Part shown: positions 26,666 to 36,077 of the stretch, piece after piece
Layout: the number at the start of each line of letters is the position of its first letter
Position numbering within the stretch: position 1 is the stretch's first letter
Position numbers and translations under genes: made by a program
The notes under the pieces: model-generated
Told to the model about the DNA's origin: nothing
Database searches by the model: none
Seen by the model: the letters and a program-made list of their open reading frames with translations, nothing else
Assembly (NCBI RefSeq): GCF_030687535.1
Contig: NZ_CP117437.1
Location: forward strand, 5,267,501 to 5,331,500
DNA: 64,000 bases
DNA from: Pseudomonas sp. FP2335
GTDB taxonomy: Bacteria; Pseudomonadota; Gammaproteobacteria; Pseudomonadales; Pseudomonadaceae
Direction of reading: 5' to 3'

Positions 26666-27703
26666 TCAGACCTTGGCTAGCGCCTGTTCTTCATTTTCAC
26701 TTTGTTTGATGGCCGCGAACACGCGCAACTTTTCATACGACTCAGCCATCCGCTCAAAGCGTTTTTCAATCAGCTCGAGACGCCCCTTGGCATCGACTGG
26801 AGGTGTCATGCCAGGTTTATAGGGTCTGAAAATAATGCCGTTCTGACGAGTGGCCTTTTTAAGCTGCTGCTCTGATACATCGAGCAGTTTCTCCAGGTTA
26901 CCCAGACGCCCAGACTCATCTTTTGGCCAACTTTCATTTTTAGTGAACACACTCTTGGTATCACCAAGAATGAACATCACCGTGGAAGCCATTCCTAACA
27001 GTTTGGTCTCGGCTTCCTCCAGTTGCGCGCCGAGGATCGTTTCCGCTGGGGGAGGCGACTGCATTGCTTTGGGCGCGGTCGCGGCGCTCGGCAAAAACGG
27101 CGGCGGCAGCACGCCCGGAGCGTACGTCGCCTTGATCGACTCCCCGGCGGCCACGGAGCCAGCATAGGCCCCCACGTTGACCGGCGCACTGACGATGCCG
27201 GTAATGCCGGCACTGATAAAGGCATCCCGCGCAACCTGGCTGGCTTTGGGCGCCGAGGAAATCACGCCGGCCTTGACCAGGCTGTCCGCATCGATAAGCC
27301 GCTTGGCCGCCTCGGCAACGCTGATTTTCGGCGTTTGCTTGGACAGGCTGGCCAACAGCAACGCGTCATTTTGTTTGACTTTATTGGCATGAATCACCGC
27401 GCTCGCCACGTTCTGGAAGCGGTTGTTCGGGGTCGGCAAGGGTTTGTTCAACGGCTTCGGCTTAGGGGGTGCTGACACGCTAGGCTTGGGAGTGACCTGT
27501 GGTTTTGGCGGCACGACCACGGGTGGCGCCGACAGCTTACTGCCGAACAACGAAAAAATGCCTTTGTCTTTTATACCGCGCTTGCTGCGCGCCAAAGGCT
27601 GTTCGGTGGTATCGCTGTTGCGTACCACCGTCGGCGCCGCAGGTTTATCGATAGTTGCCGACAGCTGGGGGATATACGCAAACGTTGAAGTTGTAATTAT
27701 CAT
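26666..27703 (-). CDS. Orphan protein with features of a type III secretion effector
   Basis: Not recognised by family. The ATG at 27703, with GGTGA five bases before it, gives 345 residues; a GTG at 27712 is an alternative. The start MIITTSTFAYIPQLSATIDK is rich in Ser and Thr, has Ile at positions 2-3 and no acidic residue before 19, the pattern described for Pseudomonas type III effectors. A Pro/Lys-rich linker occupies residues 60-95. A small-residue-rich middle (150-200) and a charged helical C-terminus (225-345) follow. No Cys and no Sec signal are visible. A close match to an HrpL-type promoter lies 57-85 bases upstream. It is lodged between mpl and eatR, which are close neighbours in PAO1 from memory. 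Function and secretion are inference. Confidence 0.7.
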   Translation of the reverse strand: MIITTSTFAYIPQLSATIDKPAAPTVVRNSDTTEQPLARSKRGIKDKGIFSLFGSKLSAPPVVVPPKPQVTPKPSVSAPPKPKPLNKPLPTPNNRFQNVASAVIHANKVKQNDALLLASLSKQTPKISVAEAAKRLIDADSLVKAGVISSAPKASQVARDAFISAGITGIVSAPVNVGAYAGSVAAGESIKATYAPGVLPPPFLPSAATAPKAMQSPPPAETILGAQLEEAETKLLGMASTVMFILGDTKSVFTKNESWPKDESGRLGNLEKLLDVSEQQLKKATRQNGIIFRPYKPGMTPPVDAKGRLELIEKRFERMAESYEKLRVFAAIKQSENEEQALAKV

Positions 27704-27759
27704 CGTGTTCACCCGAGTGATTTTTATTAAATGAAAACACCTTGAGCAGTTGCCCTAAT

Positions 27760-27788
27760 TGAGTGAATAAATGGCATTGACCAGTTCC
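27760..27788 (-). promoter_or_regulatory. HrpL-type (hrp box) promoter candidate
   Basis: On the - strand GGAACT (27788-27783) is followed after exactly 16 bases by TCACTCA (27766-27760). The consensus for the type III sigma factor HrpL is GGAAC(C/T)-N15/16-CCACNNA, so there is one mismatch. A start site near 27750 would give a leader of about 45 bases before the ATG at 27703. Confidence 0.5.
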
Positions 27789-27796
27789 TATAGGAA
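27785..27796. promoter_or_regulatory. Perfect 12-bp palindrome TTCCTATAGGAA
   Basis: TTCCTA (27785-27790) and TAGGAA (27791-27796) form an uninterrupted palindrome overlapping the -35 element of the hrp-box candidate. It may be a regulator site, or chance in an AT-rich gap. Confidence 0.35.
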
Positions 27797-27888
27797 TAGG
27801 CCAACTCAATGTGCGTGGAACTTCCCACTTAACAATAAAAAATCAATTCAGCTGACCGTTGAAAAGAACACCCTCCTACAACTTTCGA

Positions 27889-29790
27889 TTAAACCGAAGC
27901 AAAACGGGTAATCCCGTGTTTTCGCAACTTGCGATACAAGGTATTGCGACTGACACCCAGATGCTCCGCCGTTTGCGTCATGCGCCAATGCTGACGCTCC
28001 AGCGCCGCCAACAAAGTCTGGCGCTCGGCATCGTCGAGCGGCAACTCGCTGGCCCGGTTCAGCGGGGCCTGGTGCAATAGCGCCGGCAGGTCAGCCAGCC
28101 CGATGCGTCCGTGATCACACAGCGCCACCAGGGTGCGCAACACGGTGCGCAATTGCCGCACATTTCCGGGCCAGGCATAGCCCAGCAACGTTTGACGCGC
28201 CGCCGGCTCCAAGCTGATCGACTGTCCTTGCGCCTCCTCGGTCAACAGGAAGTCGAGCAACTGCTGCTTGTCACTGCGCTCGCGCAATGCCGGCAAGGCC
28301 ACTTCCAGACCGTTGAGGCGGTAGTACAAATCCTCGCGAAAGCTGCCGTCCTGCACGCGCGCCAGCAGATTGCGGTGGGTAGCGCTGACAATTCTGACAT
28401 TCACCGCCTGGGGCGCACCGCCGATGGGTACCACCTGGCGGTCCTCCAACACCCTCAACAAGCGGGTCTGCAACGCCAACGGCATGTCACCGATTTCATC
28501 GAGGAACAAGGTGCCGCCGTCCGCTTGCTGCAACTTGCCGCGCATGCCTTCTTTAAGCGCGCCGGTGAAGCTGCCGCCACGATAGCCGAACAGTTCGCTT
28601 TCGATCAGGTTTTCCGGGATGGCCGCACAGTTGAGTGCAACAAACGCCTTGTCTGCGCGCTGGCTGGCCTGGTGCACGGCCTTGGCGAAGGCTTCTTTAC
28701 CAGAGCCGGTCTCGCCGTTGATCAACAAGGGCACATCGCGCTCGAACACCCGTAGCGCCTTGCGAAACTCGTTTTGCAGCGCCGGATCGCCCAGGCAGAT
28801 ACCGGGCAAGCGCGCCGGCGCGGGCTTGGCCACTGGCATCGACACCGGCACAGTGCGCGACTGACCGCGCAACGCGGCGAACAGGTGCCGGCCGTCACGT
28901 GTGCGCAGAGGCCAGCTGGCGGTGGCATTGGCACTGGCGCGTCCGAGCAGTTGATCCAGGGAACAGTCGAAGCATGCGTCTACCGACTGCCCCAGCAAAC
29001 TGCCGCGCATTTGCCCCAGCAGGTTGAGGGCGCTCTGGTTGACCGCACAAATCCGCCCATCGCCGTCGAACGCCAGCAGTCCTTCGCTGAACAGGCCTAC
29101 CGACTCGGCCTGCAGATGAAAACGCAGCAGCCAGTGATGTTCAAAGTGGCGCAGGAAATAGCAACTTTCGATCATCTTCGCCGAGAGGTTGACCAGCGCC
29201 ATCGTATGGAACTGGCTCTGGCGCGATACGGCCTCACGGGCTGAAGACACATCCAGCACCGCCAGCAATTCGCCATGAGGATCGAACACCGGGCTCGCCG
29301 AACACGTCAGCCCGGTGTGGCGGCCGCGAAAATGCTCATCGCGATGAATGGTCAGGGACTGGCGCTCTACCAGGCAGGTGCCGATACCGTTGGTACCTTC
29401 GCAGGCTTCGCTCCAATCGGCACCGAGCCACAACCCGGCACGCTCGAAGATCTTGCGCTCGGACGGCGCGGTGACACAGTTGAGGATCACCCCGCGCGCA
29501 TCGGTCAGCAGCACCGCATGACCGGCGCCCGAGAGCTGTTGGTGCAGGCTGTTCATCTCACTGCCGGCAATGTGCAGCACCTGTTGCAGGCGCTCGCGGC
29601 TTTCCAGCAAGCGGCCGTGCTCAAGCACGGTGGGCGCGAGGGTCTGCGCAGGGTCGAGGTGATAGTCCTCCAGGCAACGCAGCCAGGACCGGGCGATCGA
29701 CGGATCACTGGCGGGGCCTTGGGAACGTGCTTGTCCGCGTGTCACGGTCAAGACTTGCTGGGCATGGCGACTGAAATGATCGTTGTGCAT
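27889..29790 (-). CDS. eatR: Sigma-54-dependent activator EatR/AcoR type
   Basis: Enhancer-binding activator of 633 residues. The N-terminal third is a GAF-like sensor (EGTNGIGTCLVERQSLTIHRDEHF), followed by a PAS-like stretch near 240-320. The AAA+ domain has Walker A GETGSGKE (359-366), the sigma-54 contact loop in GSFTGALKEG and Walker B GGTLFLDEIGDMP. A Fis-type helix-turn-helix ends the protein (MTQTAEHLGVSRNTLYRKLRKHGI). The orthologue in the same place in PAO1 (PA4021, EatR) activates ethanolamine catabolism with RpoN. It is divergent from the dehydrogenase gene with a sigma-54 promoter between them. Confidence 0.9.
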   Translation of the reverse strand: MHNDHFSRHAQQVLTVTRGQARSQGPASDPSIARSWLRCLEDYHLDPAQTLAPTVLEHGRLLESRERLQQVLHIAGSEMNSLHQQLSGAGHAVLLTDARGVILNCVTAPSERKIFERAGLWLGADWSEACEGTNGIGTCLVERQSLTIHRDEHFRGRHTGLTCSASPVFDPHGELLAVLDVSSAREAVSRQSQFHTMALVNLSAKMIESCYFLRHFEHHWLLRFHLQAESVGLFSEGLLAFDGDGRICAVNQSALNLLGQMRGSLLGQSVDACFDCSLDQLLGRASANATASWPLRTRDGRHLFAALRGQSRTVPVSMPVAKPAPARLPGICLGDPALQNEFRKALRVFERDVPLLINGETGSGKEAFAKAVHQASQRADKAFVALNCAAIPENLIESELFGYRGGSFTGALKEGMRGKLQQADGGTLFLDEIGDMPLALQTRLLRVLEDRQVVPIGGAPQAVNVRIVSATHRNLLARVQDGSFREDLYYRLNGLEVALPALRERSDKQQLLDFLLTEEAQGQSISLEPAARQTLLGYAWPGNVRQLRTVLRTLVALCDHGRIGLADLPALLHQAPLNRASELPLDDAERQTLLAALERQHWRMTQTAEHLGVSRNTLYRKLRKHGITRFASV

Positions 29791-29871
29791 TTCTTATTAT
29801 TCTCCCTGCGTGAGAGCGCCCAGCATCCCCCAGCCATCCGACCAATGCAATCCCGGGCAGACTCACGGGTC

Positions 29872-29885
29872 ACGGTCTGTACCGT
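29872..29885. promoter_or_regulatory. Inverted repeat ACGGT-N4-ACCGT, upstream activator site candidate
   Basis: ACGGT (29872-29876) and ACCGT (29881-29885) are perfect inverted half-sites with 4 bases between them, about 110 bases before the -24/-12 promoter, a usual distance for an enhancer site. It could bind the divergent activator. Confidence 0.4.
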
Positions 29886-29898
29886 TTATGGCACAACC

Positions 29899-29917
29899 TG
29901 TCACATCACCTGTGTCA
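29899..29917. promoter_or_regulatory. Imperfect inverted repeat TGTCACA-N5-TGTGTCA
   Basis: Six of seven positions pair between TGTCACA (29899-29905) and TGTGTCA (29911-29917). It lies about 80 bases before the sigma-54 promoter and is a second upstream activator site candidate. Confidence 0.4.
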
Positions 29918-29981
29918 AAGCTGCCACAGTAGCGCCTTGCAACAAAGCCCAAGCCCTTGATTTAGCTAGCCTGCGCAGCGG

Positions 29982-29997
29982 TGGCCCAACCTTTGCT
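29982..29997 (+). promoter_or_regulatory. Sigma-54 (-24/-12) promoter
   Basis: TGGCCC-AACCT-TTGCT matches the RpoN consensus TGGCAC-N5-TTGC(A/T) at all but one base, with GG and GC correctly 10 bases apart. A start near 30008 gives a leader of about 54 bases to the ATG at 30062. Confidence 0.75.
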
Positions 29998-30061
29998 CTA
30001 CGCTTATCAAGCGCAGCAGCGCTGCACTCCAAATAAACATAAAAGCCAGGAGATACCCACC

Positions 30062-31582
30062 ATGCGTTACGCACACCCCGGTACTGAAGGCGCGATCGTT
30101 TCGTTCAAGGCCAAGTACGGCAACTACATCAACGGCGAGTTTGTGCCGCCGGTCGAAGGCAACTATTTCACCAACACCTCGCCAGTCAACGGCAAGCCTA
30201 TCGCCGAGTTCCCGCGCTCCACTGCCAAGGACATCGACAAGGCGCTGGACGCCGCCCACGCCGCTGCGGACGCCTGGGGCAAAACCTCAGTGCAGGACCG
30301 CTCGCTGGTGCTGCTGAAAATCGCCGACCGTATCGAGCAGAACCTCGAACTGCTGGCCATCACCGAAACCTGGGACAACGGCAAGGCGGTGCGTGAAACC
30401 CTCAACGCCGACATCCCGCTGGCCGCCGACCACTTCCGCTACTACGCCGGCTGCATCCGCGCCCAGGAAGGCAGCAGCGCCGAGATCAACGAACACACCG
30501 CCGCCTATCACTTCCATGAACCGCTGGGCGTGGTCGGCCAGATCATCCCGTGGAACTTCCCGATCCTGATGGCCGCCTGGAAACTCGCCCCGGCCCTGGC
30601 CGCCGGCAACTGCGTGGTACTCAAGCCGGCCGAGCAAACCCCACTGGGCATCAACGTGCTGCTCGAAGTGATCGGCGACCTGCTGCCACCGGGCGTACTC
30701 AACATGGTGCACGGTTTCGGTAAAGAAGCCGGTGAAGCCCTGGCCACCAGCAAGCGCATCGCCAAGATTGCGTTCACCGGCTCGACGCCGGTGGGCTCGC
30801 ACATCATGCATGCGGCGGCTACCAACATCATTCCGTCGACCGTTGAGTTGGGTGGCAAGTCGCCGAACATCTTCTTCGAAGACATCATGAAGGCCGAGCC
30901 GTCCTTTATCGAAAAGGCCGCCGAAGGCCTGGTGCTGGCGTTCTTCAACCAAGGCGAAGTGTGCACCTGCCCATCTCGCGCACTGGTGCAGGAGTCGATC
31001 TACGACGACTTCATGAAAGTGGTGATGAAGAAGATCGAATCGATCAAACGTGGCGACCCGCTGGACACCGACACCATGGTTGGCGCCCAGGCATCCGAGC
31101 AGCAGTTCGACAAGATCCTGTCCTACCTGGAAATCGCCAAGGGTGAAGGCGCGCAACTGCTCACCGGCGGCAAGGTCGAGAAGCTCACCGGCGACATGGC
31201 TGGCGGCTATTACATCCAACCGACCCTGCTCAAGGGCACCAACGCAATGCGCGTGTTCCAGGAAGAAATCTTCGGCCCGGTGGTAAGCATCACCACCTTC
31301 AAGGACGAAGCCGAGGCCTTGGCCATTGCCAACGACACCGAGTTCGGCCTGGGTGCTGGCGTGTGGACACGCGACATCAACCGCGCCTATCGCGTAGGCC
31401 GGGCAATCAAGGCGGGCCGCGTGTGGACCAACTGCTATCACCTGTACCCGGCGCATGCCGCGTTCGGCGGTTACAAGAAGTCCGGTGTGGGGCGTGAGAC
31501 GCACAAGATGATGTTGGATCACTACCAGCAAACCAAGAACTTGCTGGTTAGTTATGACATTAATCCGTTGGGCTTCTTCTAA
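30062..31582 (+). CDS. exaC: NAD+-dependent aldehyde dehydrogenase (ExaC/AcoD type)
   Basis: Oxidises acetaldehyde, the product of ethanolamine deamination, to acetate. The 506-residue protein has the blocks [35 protein letters not shown] (general-base Glu) and [15 protein letters not shown] (catalytic Cys). AGGAG lies nine bases before the ATG. The sigma-54 promoter upstream and the eat-eutBC genes downstream place it in the ethanolamine pathway; the same enzyme type also serves ethanol oxidation in pseudomonads. Confidence 0.92.
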   Translation: MRYAHPGTEGAIVSFKAKYGNYINGEFVPPVEGNYFTNTSPVNGKPIAEFPRSTAKDIDKALDAAHAAADAWGKTSVQDRSLVLLKIADRIEQNLELLAITETWDNGKAVRETLNADIPLAADHFRYYAGCIRAQEGSSAEINEHTAAYHFHEPLGVVGQIIPWNFPILMAAWKLAPALAAGNCVVLKPAEQTPLGINVLLEVIGDLLPPGVLNMVHGFGKEAGEALATSKRIAKIAFTGSTPVGSHIMHAAATNIIPSTVELGGKSPNIFFEDIMKAEPSFIEKAAEGLVLAFFNQGEVCTCPSRALVQESIYDDFMKVVMKKIESIKRGDPLDTDTMVGAQASEQQFDKILSYLEIAKGEGAQLLTGGKVEKLTGDMAGGYYIQPTLLKGTNAMRVFQEEIFGPVVSITTFKDEAEALAIANDTEFGLGAGVWTRDINRAYRVGRAIKAGRVWTNCYHLYPAHAAFGGYKKSGVGRETHKMMLDHYQQTKNLLVSYDINPLGFF

Positions 31583-31622
31583 CTAACCACTGCCCCCCCC
31601 ACATTTGAAATGCACTTGAAAA

Positions 31623-31711
31623 TGTGGGAGCGGGCTTGCTCGCGAAAGCGGTGTATCAGTTACAGACTTATCAACTGACCTAGCGTTTTCGCGAGCAAGC
31701 CCGCTCCCACA
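31623..31711. repeat. Inverted REP pair (TTGCTCGCGAA subtype)
   Basis: TGTGGGAGCGGGCTTGCTCG from 31623 and its inverse ending at 31711, about 38 bases apart, between the dehydrogenase and permease genes. Such pairs within an operon can act as mRNA stability or attenuation points. Confidence 0.9.
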
Positions 31712-31793
31712 CTTGAAGTTTCATAAGTACTTGCGAACTTCATCCGGCACACAGATGCCGAATTAGAACAATAACAATGAAAGGTACTTCCTC

Positions 31794-33227
31794 ATGCCTA
31801 GCGAACCGAGTGGATCTTCTGTCGACTTCGAAAAAGTCGACTCCCAATACTTCCAACAACGCGAACTCAAAAAAGGCGCCGCCGGCTGGGTGCTGTTGGT
31901 TGGCCTTGGCGTTGCCTATGTTATTTCCGGCGACTACGCCGGCTGGAACTTCGGCCTGGCCCAGGGTGGCTGGGGTGGCATGTTCCTCGCCACTTTGCTG
32001 ATGGCCACCATGTACCTGTGCATGTGTTTTTCCCTGGCCGAACTGTCTTCGATGATCCCGACCGCCGGCGGCGGCTACGGGTTTGCCCGCAGTGCGTTTG
32101 GCCCGTGGGGCGGGTTCCTCACAGGCACCGCGATCCTGATCGAATATGCCATTGCACCGGCAGCCATCGCGGTGTTCATCGGCGCCTATTGCGAGTCGCT
32201 CTTCGGGGTTGGCGGCTGGATGATCTACCTGGCGTTCTACATCATCTTTATCGGCATCCACATCTTTGGTGTCGGTGAAGCCCTGAAGTTGATGTTTGTG
32301 ATCACCGCTATCGCCGCGATTGCCCTGAGTGTGTTCCTGGTGTCGATGGTGCCGCACTTCAACGTCGCCAACCTGCTCGACATTCCCGTGACCGAAGCCA
32401 AGGGCGCCAGCACGTTCCTGCCGTTCGGCTACGTCGGTGTGTGGGCGGCGATTCCTTATGCGATCTGGTTTTTCCTCGCCGTCGAAGGCGTACCGCTGGC
32501 TGCCGAAGAAACCAAGAATCCGAAACGCGACCTCCCTCGCGGCCTGATTGGCGCCATTGTGGTGCTGACCAGTTTTGCCCTGCTGATCCTGGTGATTGCG
32601 CCGGGCGGTGCGGGCACCTATGCGCTGATCAAATCGGGCAACCCATTGGTTGAAGCGCTGGCGCTGTCCTACGGTGGTTCGACGTGGATGGGCAGCTTCG
32701 TCAACCTCGTCGGCCTGGCCGGCTTGATTGCGAGTTTTTTCTCGATCATCTACGCCTATTCGCGGCAGATCTTCGCGCTTTCCCGTGCGGGCTACCTGCC
32801 GCGCAAACTGTCCCAGACCAATAAAAGCAAAGCGCCGGTGCTGGCATTGGTCATCCCCGGCATCATCGGTTTTGGCCTGTCTTTGACCGGCCAGGGTGAT
32901 TTGCTGATCCTGGTGGCGGTGTTTGGCGCAACGATTTCCTACGTGCTGATGATGGCCGCGCACATCACCCTGCGCATTCGTCGCCCCAAAATGGACCGTC
33001 CGTACCGCACACCTGGGGGCATCTTCACCTCCGGCGTCGCCTTGGTACTGGCTTGCGTGGCCGTAGTGGCGGGCTTCCTGGTCGATCCACGGGTGGTGAT
33101 TGGCGCTGCGATCATCTATGGAGTATTAATTGCTTACTTTGCTTTCTACAGCCGGCATCACTTGGTAGCAGGCACGCCCGAAGAGGAATTCGCGGCGATC
33201 CAGGCCGCAGAGGCCGCCTTGCACTGA
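31794..33227 (+). CDS. eat: Ethanolamine permease
   Basis: Inner-membrane APC-superfamily transporter of 477 residues with about 12 hydrophobic segments. The N-terminus FEKVDSQYFQQRELKKGAAGW and the core VISGDYAGWNFGLAQGGWGG are characteristic of Eat permeases. AEETKNPKRDLPRGL is the usual APC cytoplasmic loop. It supplies the substrate for EutBC directly downstream. The ATG at 31794 has AAAGG nine bases upstream. Confidence 0.93.
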   Translation: MPSEPSGSSVDFEKVDSQYFQQRELKKGAAGWVLLVGLGVAYVISGDYAGWNFGLAQGGWGGMFLATLLMATMYLCMCFSLAELSSMIPTAGGGYGFARSAFGPWGGFLTGTAILIEYAIAPAAIAVFIGAYCESLFGVGGWMIYLAFYIIFIGIHIFGVGEALKLMFVITAIAAIALSVFLVSMVPHFNVANLLDIPVTEAKGASTFLPFGYVGVWAAIPYAIWFFLAVEGVPLAAEETKNPKRDLPRGLIGAIVVLTSFALLILVIAPGGAGTYALIKSGNPLVEALALSYGGSTWMGSFVNLVGLAGLIASFFSIIYAYSRQIFALSRAGYLPRKLSQTNKSKAPVLALVIPGIIGFGLSLTGQGDLLILVAVFGATISYVLMMAAHITLRIRRPKMDRPYRTPGGIFTSGVALVLACVAVVAGFLVDPRVVIGAAIIYGVLIAYFAFYSRHHLVAGTPEEEFAAIQAAEAALH

Positions 33228-33280
33228 CTGCCGTAAACCTCGACGCGAGCGCTGTGCCCGCGTCGTCAAGGAGACACTGT

Positions 33281-34675
33281 ATGGCAAGCTTTTCCCACGC
33301 GGTGGGTACACAAACCTACCGCTTCGACAGCCTCAAGGACGTGATGGCCAAGGCCAGTCCTGCACGCTCCGGGGACTTTCTCGCTGGCGTGGCCGCGCAA
33401 AACGACGGTGAACGGGTGGCCGCGCAGATGGCGCTGGCGAATATCCCGCTGAAACACTTCCTCGAAGAAGCGCTGATCCCCTATGAAAGCGATGAAGTCA
33501 CCCGGCTGATCATCGACACTCACGATAAGCAGGCGTTTGCCGTGGTCAGCCACCTGACCGTCGGCGGCTTGCGCGACTGGCTGCTGAGCGACGCGGCCGA
33601 CGAACATAGCCTACGCGCGCTGGCGCCTGGGCTGACGCCGGAAATGGCTGCCGCCGTGTCCAAGATCATGCGCGTGCAGGATCTGGTGCTGGTGGCGCAG
33701 AAGATCCGCGTCGTCACCCAGTTCCGCGGCACCATGGGCCTGCGCGGGCGTTTATCCACACGCCTGCAGCCCAACCACCCAACCGATGAGCCGGCCGGTA
33801 TCGCCGCGAGCATTCTCGACGGCCTGCTGTACGGTAACGGCGACGCCATGATCGGCATCAACCCGGCCACCGACAGCATCGCCTCGATCTGCGCCATGCT
33901 GGAAATGCTCGACGCAATCATCCAGCGCTACGAGATCCCGACCCAGGCCTGCGTGCTGACCCACGTCACCACCTCCATCGAAGCGATCAACCGTGGCGTG
34001 CCGCTGGATCTGGTGTTCCAGTCGATTGCCGGCACCGAAGCGGCCAACGCCAGTTTCGGCATCAACCTCAACGTGTTGCAGGAAGGTTACGACGCGGGCC
34101 TGAGCCTCAATCGCGGTACCCTGGGCCAGAACCTGATGTATTTCGAAACCGGCCAGGGCAGTGCTTTGTCGGCCAACGCGCACTTTGGGGTCGACCAGCA
34201 AACCTGTGAAACCCGGGCCTATGCGGTGGCGCGGCATTTCAAGCCGTTCCTGGTCAACACCGTGGTCGGTTTTATCGGCCCGGAGTACCTGTACAACGGC
34301 AAGCAGATCATCCGCGCCGGCCTCGAAGACCACTTCTGCGGCAAGCTACTGGGCGTGCCGATGGGTTGCGACATCTGCTACACCAACCACGCCGAAGCCG
34401 ACCAGGACGACATGGACACCCTGCTGACCCTGCTCGGCGTGGCGGGGATCAACTTCATCATGGGCATCCCCGGCTCTGACGACATCATGCTCAACTACCA
34501 GACCACCTCGTTCCACGATGCCCTGTACGCCCGCCAGACCCTGGGCTTGAAGCCGGCACCGGAGTTTGAACAGTGGCTGGCGAAGATGGGTATCTTCACG
34601 CAAGCCGATGGCAAGGTACGCTTCGGTAACAGCCTGCCACCGGCGTTTCGCCAAGCCTTGGCGCAATTGGGATGA
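33281..34675 (+). CDS. eutB: Ethanolamine ammonia-lyase large subunit
   Basis: Catalytic subunit of the adenosylcobalamin-dependent lyase that turns ethanolamine into acetaldehyde and ammonia. The product is 464 residues, the usual length, starting [21 protein letters not shown] with AAGGAG eight bases before the ATG. Family blocks [33 protein letters not shown] and [19 protein letters not shown] are present. It lacks the microcompartment genes of enterics, as is normal for pseudomonads. A cobalamin-binding btuF-like gene lies elsewhere in the window. Confidence 0.97.
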   Translation: MASFSHAVGTQTYRFDSLKDVMAKASPARSGDFLAGVAAQNDGERVAAQMALANIPLKHFLEEALIPYESDEVTRLIIDTHDKQAFAVVSHLTVGGLRDWLLSDAADEHSLRALAPGLTPEMAAAVSKIMRVQDLVLVAQKIRVVTQFRGTMGLRGRLSTRLQPNHPTDEPAGIAASILDGLLYGNGDAMIGINPATDSIASICAMLEMLDAIIQRYEIPTQACVLTHVTTSIEAINRGVPLDLVFQSIAGTEAANASFGINLNVLQEGYDAGLSLNRGTLGQNLMYFETGQGSALSANAHFGVDQQTCETRAYAVARHFKPFLVNTVVGFIGPEYLYNGKQIIRAGLEDHFCGKLLGVPMGCDICYTNHAEADQDDMDTLLTLLGVAGINFIMGIPGSDDIMLNYQTTSFHDALYARQTLGLKPAPEFEQWLAKMGIFTQADGKVRFGNSLPPAFRQALAQLG

Positions 34676-35505
34676 AGGAGCCGCCCGTGCAACTCGACCT
34701 ACCTGAGAACCCGTGGCTGGAACTGCGCCGCCTGACCCCGGCGCGCATTGCCCTGGGCCGTACCGGCACCAGCATTCCCACGCAGGCGCAACTGGACTTC
34801 CAGTTCGCCCACGCCCAGGCGCGGGACGCCGTGCACCTGCCCTTCGACCATGCCGGCCTCAGCGGCCAACTGGCCGAACGCGGCCGTGAGAGCCTGTTGC
34901 TGCACAGCGCCGCAACTGACCGGCACAGCTACCTGCAACGCCCGGACCTGGGGCGGCGCTTGAGTGATGAGTCGGCCCAGGCGCTGCGCGCGCATGCGGC
35001 GGCCAATCCCGGTGGTGTGGACCTGGCAGTGGTGGTGGCAGATGGCTTGTCCGCACTGGCGGTGCATAAACATACGTTGCCGTTTCTGACACGCATGGAA
35101 GAACAGACCCACGCCGAAGGCTGGTCCTTGTCACCCGTCATCCTGGTCGAACAAGGCCGTGTGGCCGTGGCCGATGAGATTGGCCAATTGCTCGGCGCCA
35201 AGATGGTGGTGATCCTGATCGGCGAACGGCCAGGGCTCAGCTCGCCGGACAGCCTGGGGTTGTATTTCACCTACAACCCCAAGGTCGGCCTCACCGATGC
35301 GTATCGCAATTGCATCTCCAACGTACGCCTGGAGGGCTTGAGCTACGGCATGGCAGCCCATCGCCTGCTTTACTTGATGCGAGAGGCGTGTCGCCGGCAA
35401 CTGTCGGGGGTCAACCTCAAGGATGAGGCGCAGGTTCAGACCATCGAATCGGATGATCCGGACCTGATGAAAGGTAATTTCCTGCTCAGTTCACCGGATG
35501 ACTGA
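34672..35505 (+). CDS. eutC: Ethanolamine ammonia-lyase small subunit
   Basis: Small subunit of the B12-dependent ethanolamine lyase, 277 residues from the ATG that overlaps the eutB stop by 4 bases. [25 protein letters not shown] is the conserved N-terminal block; [15 protein letters not shown] and [19 protein letters not shown] follow. A GTG at 34687 has AAGGAG six bases upstream and would remove five residues; initiation may really occur there. Confidence 0.95.
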   Translation: MKEPPVQLDLPENPWLELRRLTPARIALGRTGTSIPTQAQLDFQFAHAQARDAVHLPFDHAGLSGQLAERGRESLLLHSAATDRHSYLQRPDLGRRLSDESAQALRAHAAANPGGVDLAVVVADGLSALAVHKHTLPFLTRMEEQTHAEGWSLSPVILVEQGRVAVADEIGQLLGAKMVVILIGERPGLSSPDSLGLYFTYNPKVGLTDAYRNCISNVRLEGLSYGMAAHRLLYLMREACRRQLSGVNLKDEAQVQTIESDDPDLMKGNFLLSSPDD

Positions 35506-35597
35506 ACGCTGCATGATTGCGCTTTTTCGCGCCGTTAGGCAGCATCGAGTCACGGCCGCTTGTGTGGTCATACCCCATTTGGAAGTTGAGGCCTGGC

Positions 35598-36056
35598 ATG
35601 CGGATTACTCAAGCGACCCTGGAACACCTGGACCTGTTGACCCCATTGTTCGTCAAATACCGCGAATTCTACGGCGCGTTGCCCTTCCCAGACTCGTCGC
35701 GGGCCTTCCTGGAAAAGCGCCTGCGCCGCAAGGAATCGGTGATCTACCTGGCCCTGGCCGATGATGACGATAAAAAACTGCTCGGTTTTTGCCAGCTGTA
35801 TCCGAGCTTTTCTTCGCTGTCGCTCAAGCGCGTGTGGATCCTCAATGACATCTATGTGGCCGAAGACGCTCGTCGGCAACTGGTGGCCGACAACCTGATG
35901 CGCACCGCGAAGAAAATGGCCAAGGAGACCCATGCGGTAAGGCTGCGGGTGTCTACCAGCAGTGACAATCAAGTGGCGCAGAAGACGTATGAGTCGATCG
36001 GGTTTCGTGAAGACACCGAGTTCAAGAACTACGTGCTGCCGATCAGCGAAGACTGA
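35598..36056 (+). CDS. GNAT-family N-acetyltransferase
   Basis: A 152-residue acetyltransferase. The start MRITQATLEHLDLLTPLF and the block LNDIYVAEDARRQLVADNLMRTAKKMA (the acetyl-CoA loop has a weak R-x-x-x-A form in place of QxxGxG/A) identify the fold. The C-terminal QKTYESIGFREDTEFKNYVL is the usual GNAT end. The target is unknown. A gene of this type follows eutC in PAO1 as well, from memory. Confidence 0.85.
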   Translation: MRITQATLEHLDLLTPLFVKYREFYGALPFPDSSRAFLEKRLRRKESVIYLALADDDDKKLLGFCQLYPSFSSLSLKRVWILNDIYVAEDARRQLVADNLMRTAKKMAKETHAVRLRVSTSSDNQVAQKTYESIGFREDTEFKNYVLPISED

Positions 36057-36077
36057 CCACTGCCCCCCAAAATCCCC

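Noticed and set aside
31740..31793. CCGGCACACAGATGCCG before eat as a second sigma-54 promoter.
   Set aside because: GG and GC are 9 bases apart, not the required 10.
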